A stretch of DNA of 8,390 nucleotides from Flammeovirgaceae bacterium (GTDB lineage: Bacteria > Bacteroidota > Bacteroidia > Cytophagales > Cyclobacteriaceae): contig CANGUI010000068.1 of the NCBI GenBank assembly GCA_947457025.1, positions 1-8,390 of the forward strand, given 5' to 3'. A program made the position numbers and the translations under genes. Positions 1 through 6,806 of the stretch are shown here, piece by piece. How positions within the stretch are numbered: the stretch's first letter is position 1; each line of letters opens with the position of its first letter. Below the pieces are notes generated by a model. It did no database searches and was not told the DNA's origin. It saw only the letters and a program-made list of their open reading frames with translations.

Positions 1-3
1 CTC

Positions 4-819
4 ATGCTCGATAAACTCGCGGAGGTAACCGATTACATCCGCAGGCAGGGAAAAATCCAACCGGAGATTGGCGTCATCCTGGGTACCGGGCTCGGTACCG
101 GGTTCGTGGCCCACATGAACAACCCGTTGATTATCCCCTACAATTCAATCCCGCATTTCCCGATCTCTACCGTGGAGTTCCACAAAGGGCGCCTTATCTA
201 CGGCACCATCAAAAACAAAAAAGTGCTCGCCATGCAGGGGCGCTTCCACTATTACGAGGGCTACTCCATGCAGCAGGTAACGTTGCCCGTGCGCGTGATG
301 AAGATGCTGGGCGTGCAACACCTGCTCATCTCCAACGCCGCCGGCAATCTCAATCCGAAATGGAAGAAGGGCGACCTGATGCTGCTGGATGACCACATCA
401 ATCTTTTCCCCGACAACCCGCTGCGGGGGCCCAACCTGGATCGCTTCGGCCCGCGGTTTCCGGACATGAGCGCTCCCTACTCGCCTGAGCTCAACAGCCT
501 GCTGCAAAAAATTGCGCGCAGCAAAAAAATCAAATTGCCTGCAGGCGTCTATGCCGCTGTGCCCGGGCCGAATCTCGAAACACGGGCTGAATACCGCTAC
601 CTGCAGCGCATGGGTGCCGATGCGGTGGGCATGAGCACCGTGCCGGAAGTAATCGTGGCCAACCACATGAACCTGCCCTGCTGCGCCATATCCGTGTTAA
701 CAGACGACTGCGATCCCGATAACCTGAAACCCGTGGATATACAGGAGATCCTTGCGATAGCCGGACAGTCGGAAGGCAAACTAACGGATCTTTATGTTGA
801 GTTGATCCGGCAGCTATAA
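4..819 (+). CDS. Purine nucleoside phosphorylase, trimeric (PNP/MTAP) family
   Basis: This cytoplasmic purine-salvage enzyme splits purine (deoxy)nucleosides with phosphate into free base and (deoxy)ribose-1-phosphate. At 271 aa it has the usual length of the trimeric family. Visible motifs are the phosphate loop GTGLG (27-31), His60 in HKGRL, GRFHYYEGY (79-87), NAAGN (111-115), GPNLETRAEYR (188-198, with the base-binding Glu192) and GADAVGMSTVPEV (204-216). It aligns along its length with human PNP. The residue matching human Asn243, which selects 6-oxopurines, is Asp234 here (LTDDCDP), as in methylthioadenosine phosphorylases, so acceptance of 6-aminopurines is possible. The ATG is the first usable start in the window, but only three bases precede it; a slightly longer N-terminus and the promoter cannot be judged. 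Terminator-like hairpins follow, so it probably ends its transcript. The family is certain; the substrate is not. Confidence 0.93.
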   Translation: MLDKLAEVTDYIRRQGKIQPEIGVILGTGLGTGFVAHMNNPLIIPYNSIPHFPISTVEFHKGRLIYGTIKNKKVLAMQGRFHYYEGYSMQQVTLPVRVMKMLGVQHLLISNAAGNLNPKWKKGDLMLLDDHINLFPDNPLRGPNLDRFGPRFPDMSAPYSPELNSLLQKIARSKKIKLPAGVYAAVPGPNLETRAEYRYLQRMGADAVGMSTVPEVIVANHMNLPCCAISVLTDDCDPDNLKPVDIQEILAIAGQSEGKLTDLYVELIRQL

Positions 820-837
820 TCCTGTTGCGCGGATTTC

Positions 838-888
838 TCTGATTCCTCAGATTTTTGGATGGTGCATGCAACCGGGCCCCCGGTTTTT
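838..888 (+). terminator. Two tandem terminator-like hairpins after the phosphorylase gene
   Basis: The first is TCTGA-ttcc-TCAGA followed by five T (838-856). The second is AACCGG-gccc-CCGGTT running into further T (870-888). Both stems are short (5 and 6 bp), but each is followed by a T-run, and they lie 18-70 bases after the stop codon. They overlap a possible upstream extension of the next gene, which supports starting that gene at 913 instead. Efficiency is uncertain. Confidence 0.45.
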
Positions 889-912
889 GCGTCTTTCCGA
901 AAACAATCTGCG

Positions 913-1776
913 ATGAAAATACCCTTCTTACTTTTTTGGGCCTTTGCAACCCTCGCGTACGGCCAGAGTCGTCCTGCCAACGAATTTCACCTCGACAAAG
1001 AATATCCCGTTAGTTTGGGAGGCAGCCTCCGGCTGCGAAGCTCGGATGCCCACGTTGTCATCACAGGATCAAACCGTACTACAGCCCGCGTAAAGGTTGA
1101 TCGCGTGGTAACCACGCGGGGGCTCGGCATGAGCAACCAAGTTTTTTCCGTGGAGGTGATCGAAAAGGACGGTGACTTGACGATTCAGGAAAAGGCATCG
1201 GGCACACATTGGTTCGTAATGGGCAGCTATCAGGAGAAGTACACGATCCATATCGAAATACCCTTGGGCATGGCGCTCGACATTGACGGAGATGACGGCT
1301 CTTACCAGATCCATTCCATTCACGGTGCGATCCGCCTCGAGGCGAGCGATGCAAACGTTGCGCTGACGGGGTGCCTCGGAAATACATTCAGCTTCCGCCT
1401 GGACGATGGCGACCTCACCATGGATGGCGGTGCCGGCCAGCTCTCACTTGTGGGGGGTGACGGAGACCTCAGGATTGCAAACGCCCGTTTCTCAAGTGCC
1501 GACGTGCGCCTGGATGACGGCAGCCTGGTGATGGAAACGGCTTTGGCCGATAACGGGCATTATGACCTTGATGTACAGGATGGCCTGCTGGCGCTGACCA
1601 TTCTTAGCGGGGGCGGCCACATTCGCGTACGGCACGATGATGCCCGCGTGGTCACTAACGGACGCTTCGAGACACTGGAGCAGACCGAATCGCACACGGC
1701 ACTGAAAACCGGAGTGGGTACTGCCGATGTCCGCATTCAGGCGGGTGATGGCCGCGTGCGCCTGCAGCGCAGCTAA
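913..1776 (+). CDS. Secreted DUF4097-like beta-repeat protein
   Basis: This is a 287-aa exported protein of unknown molecular function. The start chosen is the ATG at 913 because it opens directly into a signal peptide: MK, a hydrophobic stretch (residues 3-15), then AYG before Gln18. The alternative ATG at 859 would add 18 unrelated residues and overlap the terminator-like hairpins. The mature part is a run of short beta strands with recurring Asp/Gly turns at roughly 20-residue spacing: DGDLTI (about 86), DGDLTM (165), DGDLRI (183), DDGSLVM (201), DGLLAL (223) and GDGRVRL (279). This resembles the beta-solenoid domain of the DUF4097 'putative adhesin' family. No membrane anchor or sorting domain is visible at the C-terminus, so it is probably periplasmic or loosely surface-associated. 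It stands alone on this strand and converges on the genes that follow. Function by name ('adhesin') is not demonstrated. Confidence 0.8.
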   Translation: MKIPFLLFWAFATLAYGQSRPANEFHLDKEYPVSLGGSLRLRSSDAHVVITGSNRTTARVKVDRVVTTRGLGMSNQVFSVEVIEKDGDLTIQEKASGTHWFVMGSYQEKYTIHIEIPLGMALDIDGDDGSYQIHSIHGAIRLEASDANVALTGCLGNTFSFRLDDGDLTMDGGAGQLSLVGGDGDLRIANARFSSADVRLDDGSLVMETALADNGHYDLDVQDGLLALTILSGGGHIRVRHDDARVVTNGRFETLEQTESHTALKTGVGTADVRIQAGDGRVRLQRS

Positions 1777-1796
1777 CGGCGGCGCACACGTAAAAA

Positions 1797-1825
1797 AAAC
1801 GTGGCGGAAAGATCCCGCCACGTTT
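1797..1825 (-). terminator. Strong intrinsic terminator (minus strand) between converging genes
   Basis: A perfect 11-bp stem, AAACGTGGCGG / CCGCCACGTTT, encloses a 7-nt loop. Read on the minus strand it runs into eight consecutive T (plus-strand A-run 1792-1799), a textbook rho-independent terminator. It begins 13 bases after the stop of the small basic protein gene. On the plus strand only TTTA follows the stem, so it could act only weakly for the DUF4097-like gene converging from the other side. Confidence 0.88.
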
Positions 1826-1838
1826 ACCGGAGCCTGTG

Positions 1839-1937
1839 CTAGCTCGAGCGCTTCGCGCGCTTTTCTGCACGTTTTTCTTTCAGCGTTTTCAGAGGCTTTT
1901 TCTTGGCCTCTTTTTTCATGTCTTTTCCTTTGGACAT
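1839..1937 (-). CDS. Very small Lys/Arg-rich protein (32 aa)
   Basis: The frame starts at ATG 1937 and ends at TAG 1839. It encodes 32 residues that begin MSKGKDMKKEAKKK, continue PLKTLKEKRAEKRAKRSS and are dominated by Lys, Arg and Glu/Ala; the predicted form is a highly basic helix. There is no signal peptide, membrane segment or cysteine, so it should be cytoplasmic and might bind nucleic acid or ribosomes (inference). Support for a real gene: the strong terminator sits immediately downstream on the same strand, the frame has a clean ATG, and the protein resembles short 'MSKGK...KEKRAEK' hypothetical proteins I associate with Bacteroidota (from memory, not checked). It is 75 bp downstream of the amidohydrolase gene and may share its transcript or use its own promoter. 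No strong ribosome-binding site is visible. Function unknown. Confidence 0.72.
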   Translation of the reverse strand: MSKGKDMKKEAKKKPLKTLKEKRAEKRAKRSS

Positions 1938-1957
1938 AGCAATAAATGGTTTTGTGG

Positions 1958-1989
1958 TGAAGGTACAGCATTCCGGGCATATCGCGCAA
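1958..1989 (-). promoter_or_regulatory. Possible Bacteroidota-type promoter for the small basic protein gene
   Basis: On the minus strand, TTG (1989-1987) lies 21 bases before TACCTTCA (1965-1958). This matches the spacing of the Bacteroidota pattern TTG-N19-21-TAnnTTTG, with two mismatches in the -7 element. It would start transcription about 14 bases before ATG 1937. Weak evidence: one such match could occur by chance. Confidence 0.25.
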
Positions 1990-2012
1990 CCCCGCTGCGC
2001 CCCGGCAAGGTT

Positions 2013-3337
2013 TTACTTGTACCGCTTCCCCTTCTTCACCACCAGTTTCACATCTTGCAGCAACGCCATGTGGCGGAGCACATCTCCCTTTACCGCAATG
2101 ATATCGGCATACTTGCCCTCGGCCACGGTGCCGTAATCTTTTTCTACACCCATCATCACGGCAGGCCAGTAGGTGGCCGCGCGGATGGTGTACATCGGGT
2201 CGAGGCCGAACTTGTTCACCCACACCTCGAGTTCGTTCCACGTGCTCTGGCTGTGAAATTTCATCGGGATGCCGCTGTCGGTGCCGATGAGCAGCACCAC
2301 GCCTGCGTCTTTCAGTTGTTTGATTTTCTTTTCGAGCGTGGGCTTGCGGATAGGGTTGAGCCCGAAGTAGCTGAGCCGACCGGGGTACTTGAGCGATTGC
2401 TTGATGTCTTGGATGATAGAATCGGGCAGGCCCAGGTGCCAGCTGGTGTTGTCGAGTGCTTCGGGGTTGTCGCGCACGTACTCGTAGTTGTACAACCCCT
2501 CCACGGTAGGCGTCCAGAACAACGGCCCGAGGCTCATCTTGGCGGTGCGCTCTTTGATCATCGCCATGATGTCGTCCGGGTATTCGGGGGCGGCCGCCAG
2601 GCCGGTGTGTTCAAAGTTATCGGCACCTGCTTTCATGCCCCTGCGGATTTCATCGGGCCAGTGCGAGTGGGCCACCACTTTCAATTTGTTTTTGTGTGCT
2701 TCGTCCACCACGGCCATGTATTCGGCTTCCGTCATTTCATCCTGGTCGATGAGTTTAATGCAGTTCACTCCGGCTTTCGCCAATTGCTTCACCTTGGCGC
2801 GTGCATCTTCCGGGCCCTTCACGCCCCAGCGAAATTCCTGCGTGCCGGGGTACGGTTCATGCTGGATAAAAGGGCCGCTCATGTACATGGTAGGGCCGGG
2901 TATCTCGCCTTTGTTGATGCGGTCGCGCACAGAGAGGCTTGCCTCCAGCGGGCCGCCCAGATCGCGCGCACTGGTGACGCCCGCCAGCAGCAGCTGATGT
3001 GCGCTTGAGGGCATGATGACGTCCTTCTGGATTTTCATGTACTTCTTGTCCCAATGTGCGTAGTCGCTGTGGCCGTTAATCATCAGGTGCACGTGCATGT
3101 CCCACAGGCCGGGCATCACGCTCATGCCTTCCGTGGAGATGACCTCCGCGCCTTTAGGTATTTCGATGTTGCCCACCGTGCCGATGGCTTTGATGCGCTC
3201 CCCTTCGATGATGATGACGGAGTTGGCCAGAGGTTTGCCCCCGTAGCCGTCAATCAGCGTTCCGCCCACCAGCGCTTTGGTTTGGGCATGCAAAGAAAAT
3301 GATACGCCAGGAGCAAAAGGAGTACGTTCGTTCTCAT
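2013..3337 (-). CDS. Exported metal-dependent amidohydrolase, frameshifted in its signal peptide
   Basis: This enzyme belongs to the imidazolonepropionase/Xaa-Pro-dipeptidase-like branch of the amidohydrolase superfamily. It has a small beta sandwich at both ends around a TIM barrel and hydrolyses an amide or related bond; the substrate is unknown. The intact frame (2013-3293) gives 426 residues counting its TTG codon as residue 1, with all expected metal ligands: His67 and His69 (DMHVHL), Lys180 (the likely carboxylated lysine, CIKLID), His209 or His211 (VAHSHW), His229 (EHTG) and Asp339 (GTDSG). The C-terminal GTVAEGKYADIIAV segment is also typical. The only in-frame start near the front is that TTG. 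However, ATG 3337 opens a frame beginning MRTNVLLLLLA, a signal-peptide start, one frame off. Restoring one base near 3303-3310 would give a signal peptide ending SLHA before QTK. It is either a real mutation that blocks secretion or a sequencing error. The small basic gene follows on the same strand. Confidence 0.85.
3294..3337 (-). other. Displaced signal-peptide start of the amidohydrolase
   Basis: Read from ATG 3337, the frame gives Met-Arg-Thr-Asn-Val, five Leu and Ala, then drifts into YHFLCMPKPK. In the neighbouring frame the bases after about 3309 read GVSFSLHAQTK and continue directly into the enzyme. The positively charged start and leucine core in one frame, with the HA-Gln cleavage site in the other, locate the missing base to roughly 3303-3310. 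The hydrophobic core and cleavage site make sense only if joined. Confidence 0.75.
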
Positions 3338-3461
3338 ATCTGGTTGGGAGTTAGGGCAGAGGAAAGGTAGCGAAAAAAGAATAGCGCACACCACATCAGT
3401 TAGACAGGAAATGTCAGGGGATAGCAAACGGTAATCGGGCAGCCCCCGCGTGTAGCCGCGC

Positions 3462-3479
3462 GTTGGCAGTAATAGGGCC
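3462..3479 (+). repeat. Left arm of an 18-bp inverted repeat bracketing the AT-rich gene pair
   Basis: GTTGGCAGTAATAGGGCC here is the reverse complement, at 17 of 18 positions, of GGCCCTACTACTGCCAAC at 6985-7002. The two arms face each other across about 3.5 kb that contains the regulator and the serine hydrolase. No target-site duplication is visible just outside the arms. Confidence 0.6.
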
Positions 3480-3657
3480 CGGACAAATTTGTGTTCCAAA
3501 AAAAACGGACGACAATTTTCTAACAAAGATTTCCCGTGCTGACAAGTGAACAGCTTCGGGAAAACTTGGACTTTAAAAAAATAACGTTGGACAAATGAGA
3601 ATGTAATGGCCGACCCTTCGCATTTTTAAGAAGATTGTGCTTCGACTTGCCCCGCGC

Positions 3658-3720
3658 ATTTGGCACATGCCATAGCCGCTCAAACCCACCGCGCCACCAG
3701 AGCTATGGCAAGAGCCAAAT
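3658..3720 (+). repeat. Imperfect hairpin upstream of the regulator gene (cassette-site-like)
   Basis: Arms ATTTGGCACATGCCATAGC (3658-3676) and GCTATGGCAAGAGCCAAAT (3702-3720) pair at 17 of 19 positions around a C-rich 25-nt loop. The two failures are A opposite A (3665/3713 and 3667/3711), and the first comes right after TTTGGC. There is no T-run, so it is not a terminator. It shares its core and mismatch pattern with the hairpin at 6807-6864 on the other side of the gene pair. Confidence 0.7.
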
Positions 3721-3840
3721 ATCAACACACCAAGGACACTGAAAAATAAGAGACAGGATAATTTTCGGTATTTTAGAACCTAATTCATAAAGAAAGTAGG
3801 TAACTGTCAGGTAAAGAAAAATCTAAACAAGTAAGAAATA

Positions 3841-5055
3841 ATGTTTTTTTCATTCAGCCCTAAAAGCTCTGTTTTATTACTATTCTTTTTGCACGGACTA
3901 ATCTTCTCTGTTTTACTTTTATTAAAGGGTTTAAAAGCGGAAGACAAACCAAGTACTTGGCTCAGCTTATTTACCCTGCTATGCTCTCTGTATATTGCGC
4001 CTTTCATGTTGGGATATGCAGGATGGTACTCAAGAGATGTTTATAGAGACATTCTATTTTACACCCCATTTCAGCAATTGTTTTTGCTCCCACCTATTCT
4101 ATATTTTTATTATAAAACACTGCTTGACAAATCGTTCATTTTCTCTAGGCGTGATTATTTACATTTTGTACCAGCTACTCTCTATCTAATTTACTCTATT
4201 ATCGTTTTTCTGACTGACAAAGTAATTTTGAATGAATACTATTTCTATAATGACGGCAAAGACAAAGATTTTGCAATCTGGTATCAGATAGCTGGGCTAC
4301 TATCATTAACTTACTATTTGATAAAAAGTCTCAAAACTTATAATGAGTATAAGACGCTAACATACAATAGTATAAGTTTTGCAGAGTCTGTTATGTTTAA
4401 ATGGGCTCAACGATTTTTAATAGCATTCTTGATACTGATAGCTATCAGAATTTTATTCTTTATCCTAAATCCCGAGTGGGATGAGTTTGGAAAAAAGTTC
4501 TGGTATTATTTATGTTTTTCAGTACTATTCTACTACATATCAATAAGTGGTTATGCAAACTATATATTTTCAATCACCGCTTTTAATGGTTTGAAAGCAA
4601 ATTCTGATTCCAGCCTAAAATCCGAGCTCATTGAAGACGTAAAAACGTACAATCAGTTACCTAACAGCGATAGTGATAAGCCATCAGAAGAAAAAGTTGA
4701 AATACCGGACTTAGATAACTGGAAAGAAAAAATTGAAAAGCTAATGCTGGTGGATAAGTTGTATGAAAACCCAAAGCTCGTGATATCAGACCTAAGCGAC
4801 AAATTAGGTACTCATTCCAAAAGGGTGTCACAAGTGATCAACCATGGATTCAACTTGAATTTCAACGACTTTGTCAATCTATACAGAATTAAGGCCCTAA
4901 TGCAAAAACTTGAAGAGCGGGAACATGATATACAAACATTATTGAGCCTTGCGCTTGAATGTGGTTTTAACTCAAAATCAACCTTTAATAGGGCTTTTAA
5001 GCGTTACACATCCTTGACGCCAAAGGAATATATTCAAAAACACTACCCAAAGTAG
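3841..5055 (+). CDS. Membrane-embedded AraC-type transcriptional regulator
   Basis: This 404-aa protein has about seven predicted membrane helices (roughly 9-29, 39-59, 72-92, 107-125, 145-162, 189-209, 219-239), a charged linker (about 250-300) and a C-terminal AraC-type DNA-binding domain. That domain shows helix-turn-helix 1 at about 316-336 (SDLSDKLGTHSKRVSQVIN) and helix-turn-helix 2 at 364-391, with the diagnostic LALECGFNSKSTFNRAFKRY and then TPKEYIQ. In Bacteroidota such proteins are annotated as membrane AraC-family regulators; ligands are mostly unknown. The architecture implies sensing at the inner membrane and regulation of a nearby gene, most simply the serine hydrolase 67 bp downstream on the same strand. 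The ATG at 3841 starts directly before the first helix; no clear ribosome-binding site precedes it. Codons are AT-rich, unlike genes before 3337, consistent with acquisition. A 6-bp hairpin CACTAC/GTAGTG overlaps the stop codon. Confidence 0.88.
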   Translation: MFFSFSPKSSVLLLFFLHGLIFSVLLLLKGLKAEDKPSTWLSLFTLLCSLYIAPFMLGYAGWYSRDVYRDILFYTPFQQLFLLPPILYFYYKTLLDKSFIFSRRDYLHFVPATLYLIYSIIVFLTDKVILNEYYFYNDGKDKDFAIWYQIAGLLSLTYYLIKSLKTYNEYKTLTYNSISFAESVMFKWAQRFLIAFLILIAIRILFFILNPEWDEFGKKFWYYLCFSVLFYYISISGYANYIFSITAFNGLKANSDSSLKSELIEDVKTYNQLPNSDSDKPSEEKVEIPDLDNWKEKIEKLMLVDKLYENPKLVISDLSDKLGTHSKRVSQVINHGFNLNFNDFVNLYRIKALMQKLEEREHDIQTLLSLALECGFNSKSTFNRAFKRYTSLTPKEYIQKHYPK

Positions 5056-5080
5056 TGTCAAATCAGGATTTAGGGCGAAT

Positions 5081-5110
5081 TGAACTTTGGCAAAGTTCAG
5101 ATTTGCCAAA
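5081..5110 (+). promoter_or_regulatory. Overlapping palindromes, candidate operator between regulator and hydrolase
   Basis: TGAACTTTG-G-CAAAGTTCA (5081-5099) is a perfect 9-bp dyad around one central base. Its TTTGGCAAA (5086-5094) can instead pair with TTTGCCAAA (5102-5110) across 7 bases. The two structures exclude each other. The site lies 13-42 bases before the hydrolase start, where a repressor or activator site or an RNA switch would sit. The TTTGGCA core also recurs in the flanking hairpins. No T-run follows, so it is not a simple terminator. Confidence 0.5.
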
Positions 5111-5122
5111 AAATGAAAGGAA

Positions 5123-6772
5123 ATGAGACCACTCATCACCCTACTTTTAACTTGCTACTGCAGCCTTACGTACGCACAAACTGAAAATACCTATACACTA
5201 AATCAACTAAAGCGACTTGACTCCATTGCCACACAGGACGTGCCGAAAGGCGCGCCAGGAATTGCAACCGGGATTGTTAGCAATGGAAAAATCGTTTACG
5301 AAAGGGTTGCGGGCTATGCCAATTTGGTTGGCAGCACTTTGATTACGCGGAATACACGGTTTAACATAGCGTCTAACGGCAAACAGTTCACAGCATTAGC
5401 AATTCTTGTTTTGATTGACGAGAAAAAAATTAGCCTAACAGACGATATAAGAAAGTACCTGCCGACTATCTATCCTAGACTGAATTCAAAGATTACAGTT
5501 GAGAACTTACTTAATCATACAAGCGGAATCAGAGACGTTTATGATTTATGGTCATTGAAGGGATTGACTTGGTGGGAACATTCATTTAGCAATAGAGATG
5601 CTTTGGAACTAATAGAGAAACAGCAGGAATTAAACTTTGATCCCGGATCAAAATACTCATATAGTAACACTAATTATATTTTATTAACGGCAATTATAGA
5701 AAAAGTTACAGGAATATCTTTTGTTGCCTACACAAATGACTTGTTCAAAAAACTAAATATGCCCAACACGTCCTTTGAAGACAACTATAAAAAAATTCGT
5801 GGACCATTAGCAAAAGCTTATTTCAATTTTAACAAATGGACAACTTATAATTGGATTTGGAATGCCTGCGGTGATGGGAATATTTTCTCAACATTGGCGG
5901 ATCAACTTCAATGGGAACAAATTCTTCAGGGAAGGACAGATAACAATATCAAAAGACAGATATTAGAAAGGAGCCAACAATTGACTGACAACTCAACAAT
6001 CAAAAATTATGGTTATGGACTAGAATTTGGCACATACAAAGGACTCAATTATAAATTCCACGAAGGAGCTACAGGAGCTTGGAAAGCCACGTTAATTAGA
6101 TTTCAAAGCAATGAGACTTCTATTATAACACTCACAAATACAGGTAAATCAACACCAAACACACAGACACGCCAAATGGCTGATGTTATTTTCAATCTAA
6201 ACGCTGATGCAACCTACGTGATAACCAAACCAGACAAAGTAGGCACTTTTGTAAGTGATGAAGATATGATTGGAGTATATCTAACGGAGGACAATTTTAC
6301 CTTTCAATTTGAGAAACGAGAGGGGAATTTATATTTGAAGCGTATTGGACGCAACGATGTACAACTAGAACGAGAAGCAGATAACATTTTGCATCAAACT
6401 TATGACCCGGACTTTAAGCAAGAATTTAAAAGAAATGAGAAAGGAGAAATGACAGTCACTGCCTACCATACTTCTCACTCACCCTATACCTTGACAATGT
6501 CCAATAACGACTGGACAGGTTACAATTATCAGGCACTAAACGGAAAATTTAAAAATTCAGAAACTAGCGTAACAATAAAAATTAAATTTGCAGGCGACAA
6601 AAGTTATGATATTAAAGCTGGTAGTCAAAGAAGTACCAAGGGGTTTTTAATCTCACCAACAAAGTTACTAGTTGACAATTATGTGCTTGACATTGACAAT
6701 GCGAGTGCGCCAAAAATGTTTTTGTTGAGTGCCGACAGGATTGAAAGAGTTAAATTCCTCAGACAGGACTAA
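5123..6772 (+). CDS. Exported serine hydrolase, class C beta-lactamase/PBP4-like family
   Basis: This 549-aa enzyme of the beta-lactamase/D-alanyl-D-alanine-carboxypeptidase/esterase superfamily acts outside the cytoplasm. The signal peptide is residues 1-18 (MRPLITLLLTCYCSLTYA before Gln19). The catalytic domain spans about 40-355 and shows all three active-site motifs: Ser84-x-x-Lys87 (IASNGK), Tyr180-Ser-Asn (YSYSNTNY) and the His313-Glu-Gly triad equivalent (HEGATG). GATGAW and the preceding YGYGLEFG are typical of this group. The remaining ~185 residues form one or two small beta-rich C-terminal domains of the DUF3471-like kind often found in these proteins. Whether it cleaves beta-lactams, D-amino-acid peptides or esters cannot be told from motifs; true resistance is unlikely to be its main role (inference). 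It starts 67 bp after the regulator, with AAAGGAA just before the ATG, and shares the AT-rich codon use of the regulator. Confidence 0.9.
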   Translation: MRPLITLLLTCYCSLTYAQTENTYTLNQLKRLDSIATQDVPKGAPGIATGIVSNGKIVYERVAGYANLVGSTLITRNTRFNIASNGKQFTALAILVLIDEKKISLTDDIRKYLPTIYPRLNSKITVENLLNHTSGIRDVYDLWSLKGLTWWEHSFSNRDALELIEKQQELNFDPGSKYSYSNTNYILLTAIIEKVTGISFVAYTNDLFKKLNMPNTSFEDNYKKIRGPLAKAYFNFNKWTTYNWIWNACGDGNIFSTLADQLQWEQILQGRTDNNIKRQILERSQQLTDNSTIKNYGYGLEFGTYKGLNYKFHEGATGAWKATLIRFQSNETSIITLTNTGKSTPNTQTRQMADVIFNLNADATYVITKPDKVGTFVSDEDMIGVYLTEDNFTFQFEKREGNLYLKRIGRNDVQLEREADNILHQTYDPDFKQEFKRNEKGEMTVTAYHTSHSPYTLTMSNNDWTGYNYQALNGKFKNSETSVTIKIKFAGDKSYDIKAGSQRSTKGFLISPTKLLVDNYVLDIDNASAPKMFLLSADRIERVKFLRQD

Positions 6773-6806
6773 AACAGAGCCCTCGTGAAATGATAAGACC
6801 TAAATC

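Larger units (their letters stand above)
3338..3840. other. Intergenic region between the divergent amidohydrolase and regulator genes
   Basis: No credible gene was found in these 503 bases. It must hold the promoters of both divergent genes, but no good Bacteroidota promoter stands out. TACCTTTC on the minus strand at 3369-3362 is a partial -7 match for the amidohydrolase. Composition shifts from GC-rich to AT-rich at about 3480. It contains one arm of the long-range inverted repeat (3462-3479), the 10-bp palindrome ACAAATTTGT (3483-3492), an interrupted hairpin TTTCCCG-t-GCTG / CAGC-tt-CGGGAAA (3530-3563) without a T-run on either strand, and the large imperfect hairpin at 3658-3720. Confidence 0.6.

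Noticed and set aside
859..912. ATG at 859 as the start of the DUF4097-like gene
   Set aside because: It adds 18 residues before a clean signal peptide and runs through a terminator-like hairpin; ATG 913 fits export.
1836..3008. 390-codon open frame on the plus strand opposite the amidohydrolase
   Set aside because: It is His/Val/Arg-rich with no domain and exactly overlaps, in antisense, a gene with complete metal-binding motifs. It is a shadow frame of GC-rich coding DNA.
3291..3293. TTG at 3293 as a genuine start of the amidohydrolase
   Set aside because: It sits inside what reads as the end of a signal peptide, has no ribosome-binding site, and a better start exists one frame away at 3337.
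3530..3563. Hairpin TTTCCCG..CGGGAAA as a terminator
   Set aside because: No T-run follows on either strand and it is interrupted by an internal bulge; no gene ends nearby.
5041..5057. CACTAC/GTAGTG hairpin over the regulator stop codon as a terminator
   Set aside because: The stem is 6 bp, followed by TCAAATC rather than a T-run, and the next gene follows closely on the same strand.
6024..6034. ATTTGGCACAT inside the hydrolase gene, identical to part of the left hairpin arm
   Set aside because: It lies within coding sequence, has no pairing partner nearby and is probably chance.
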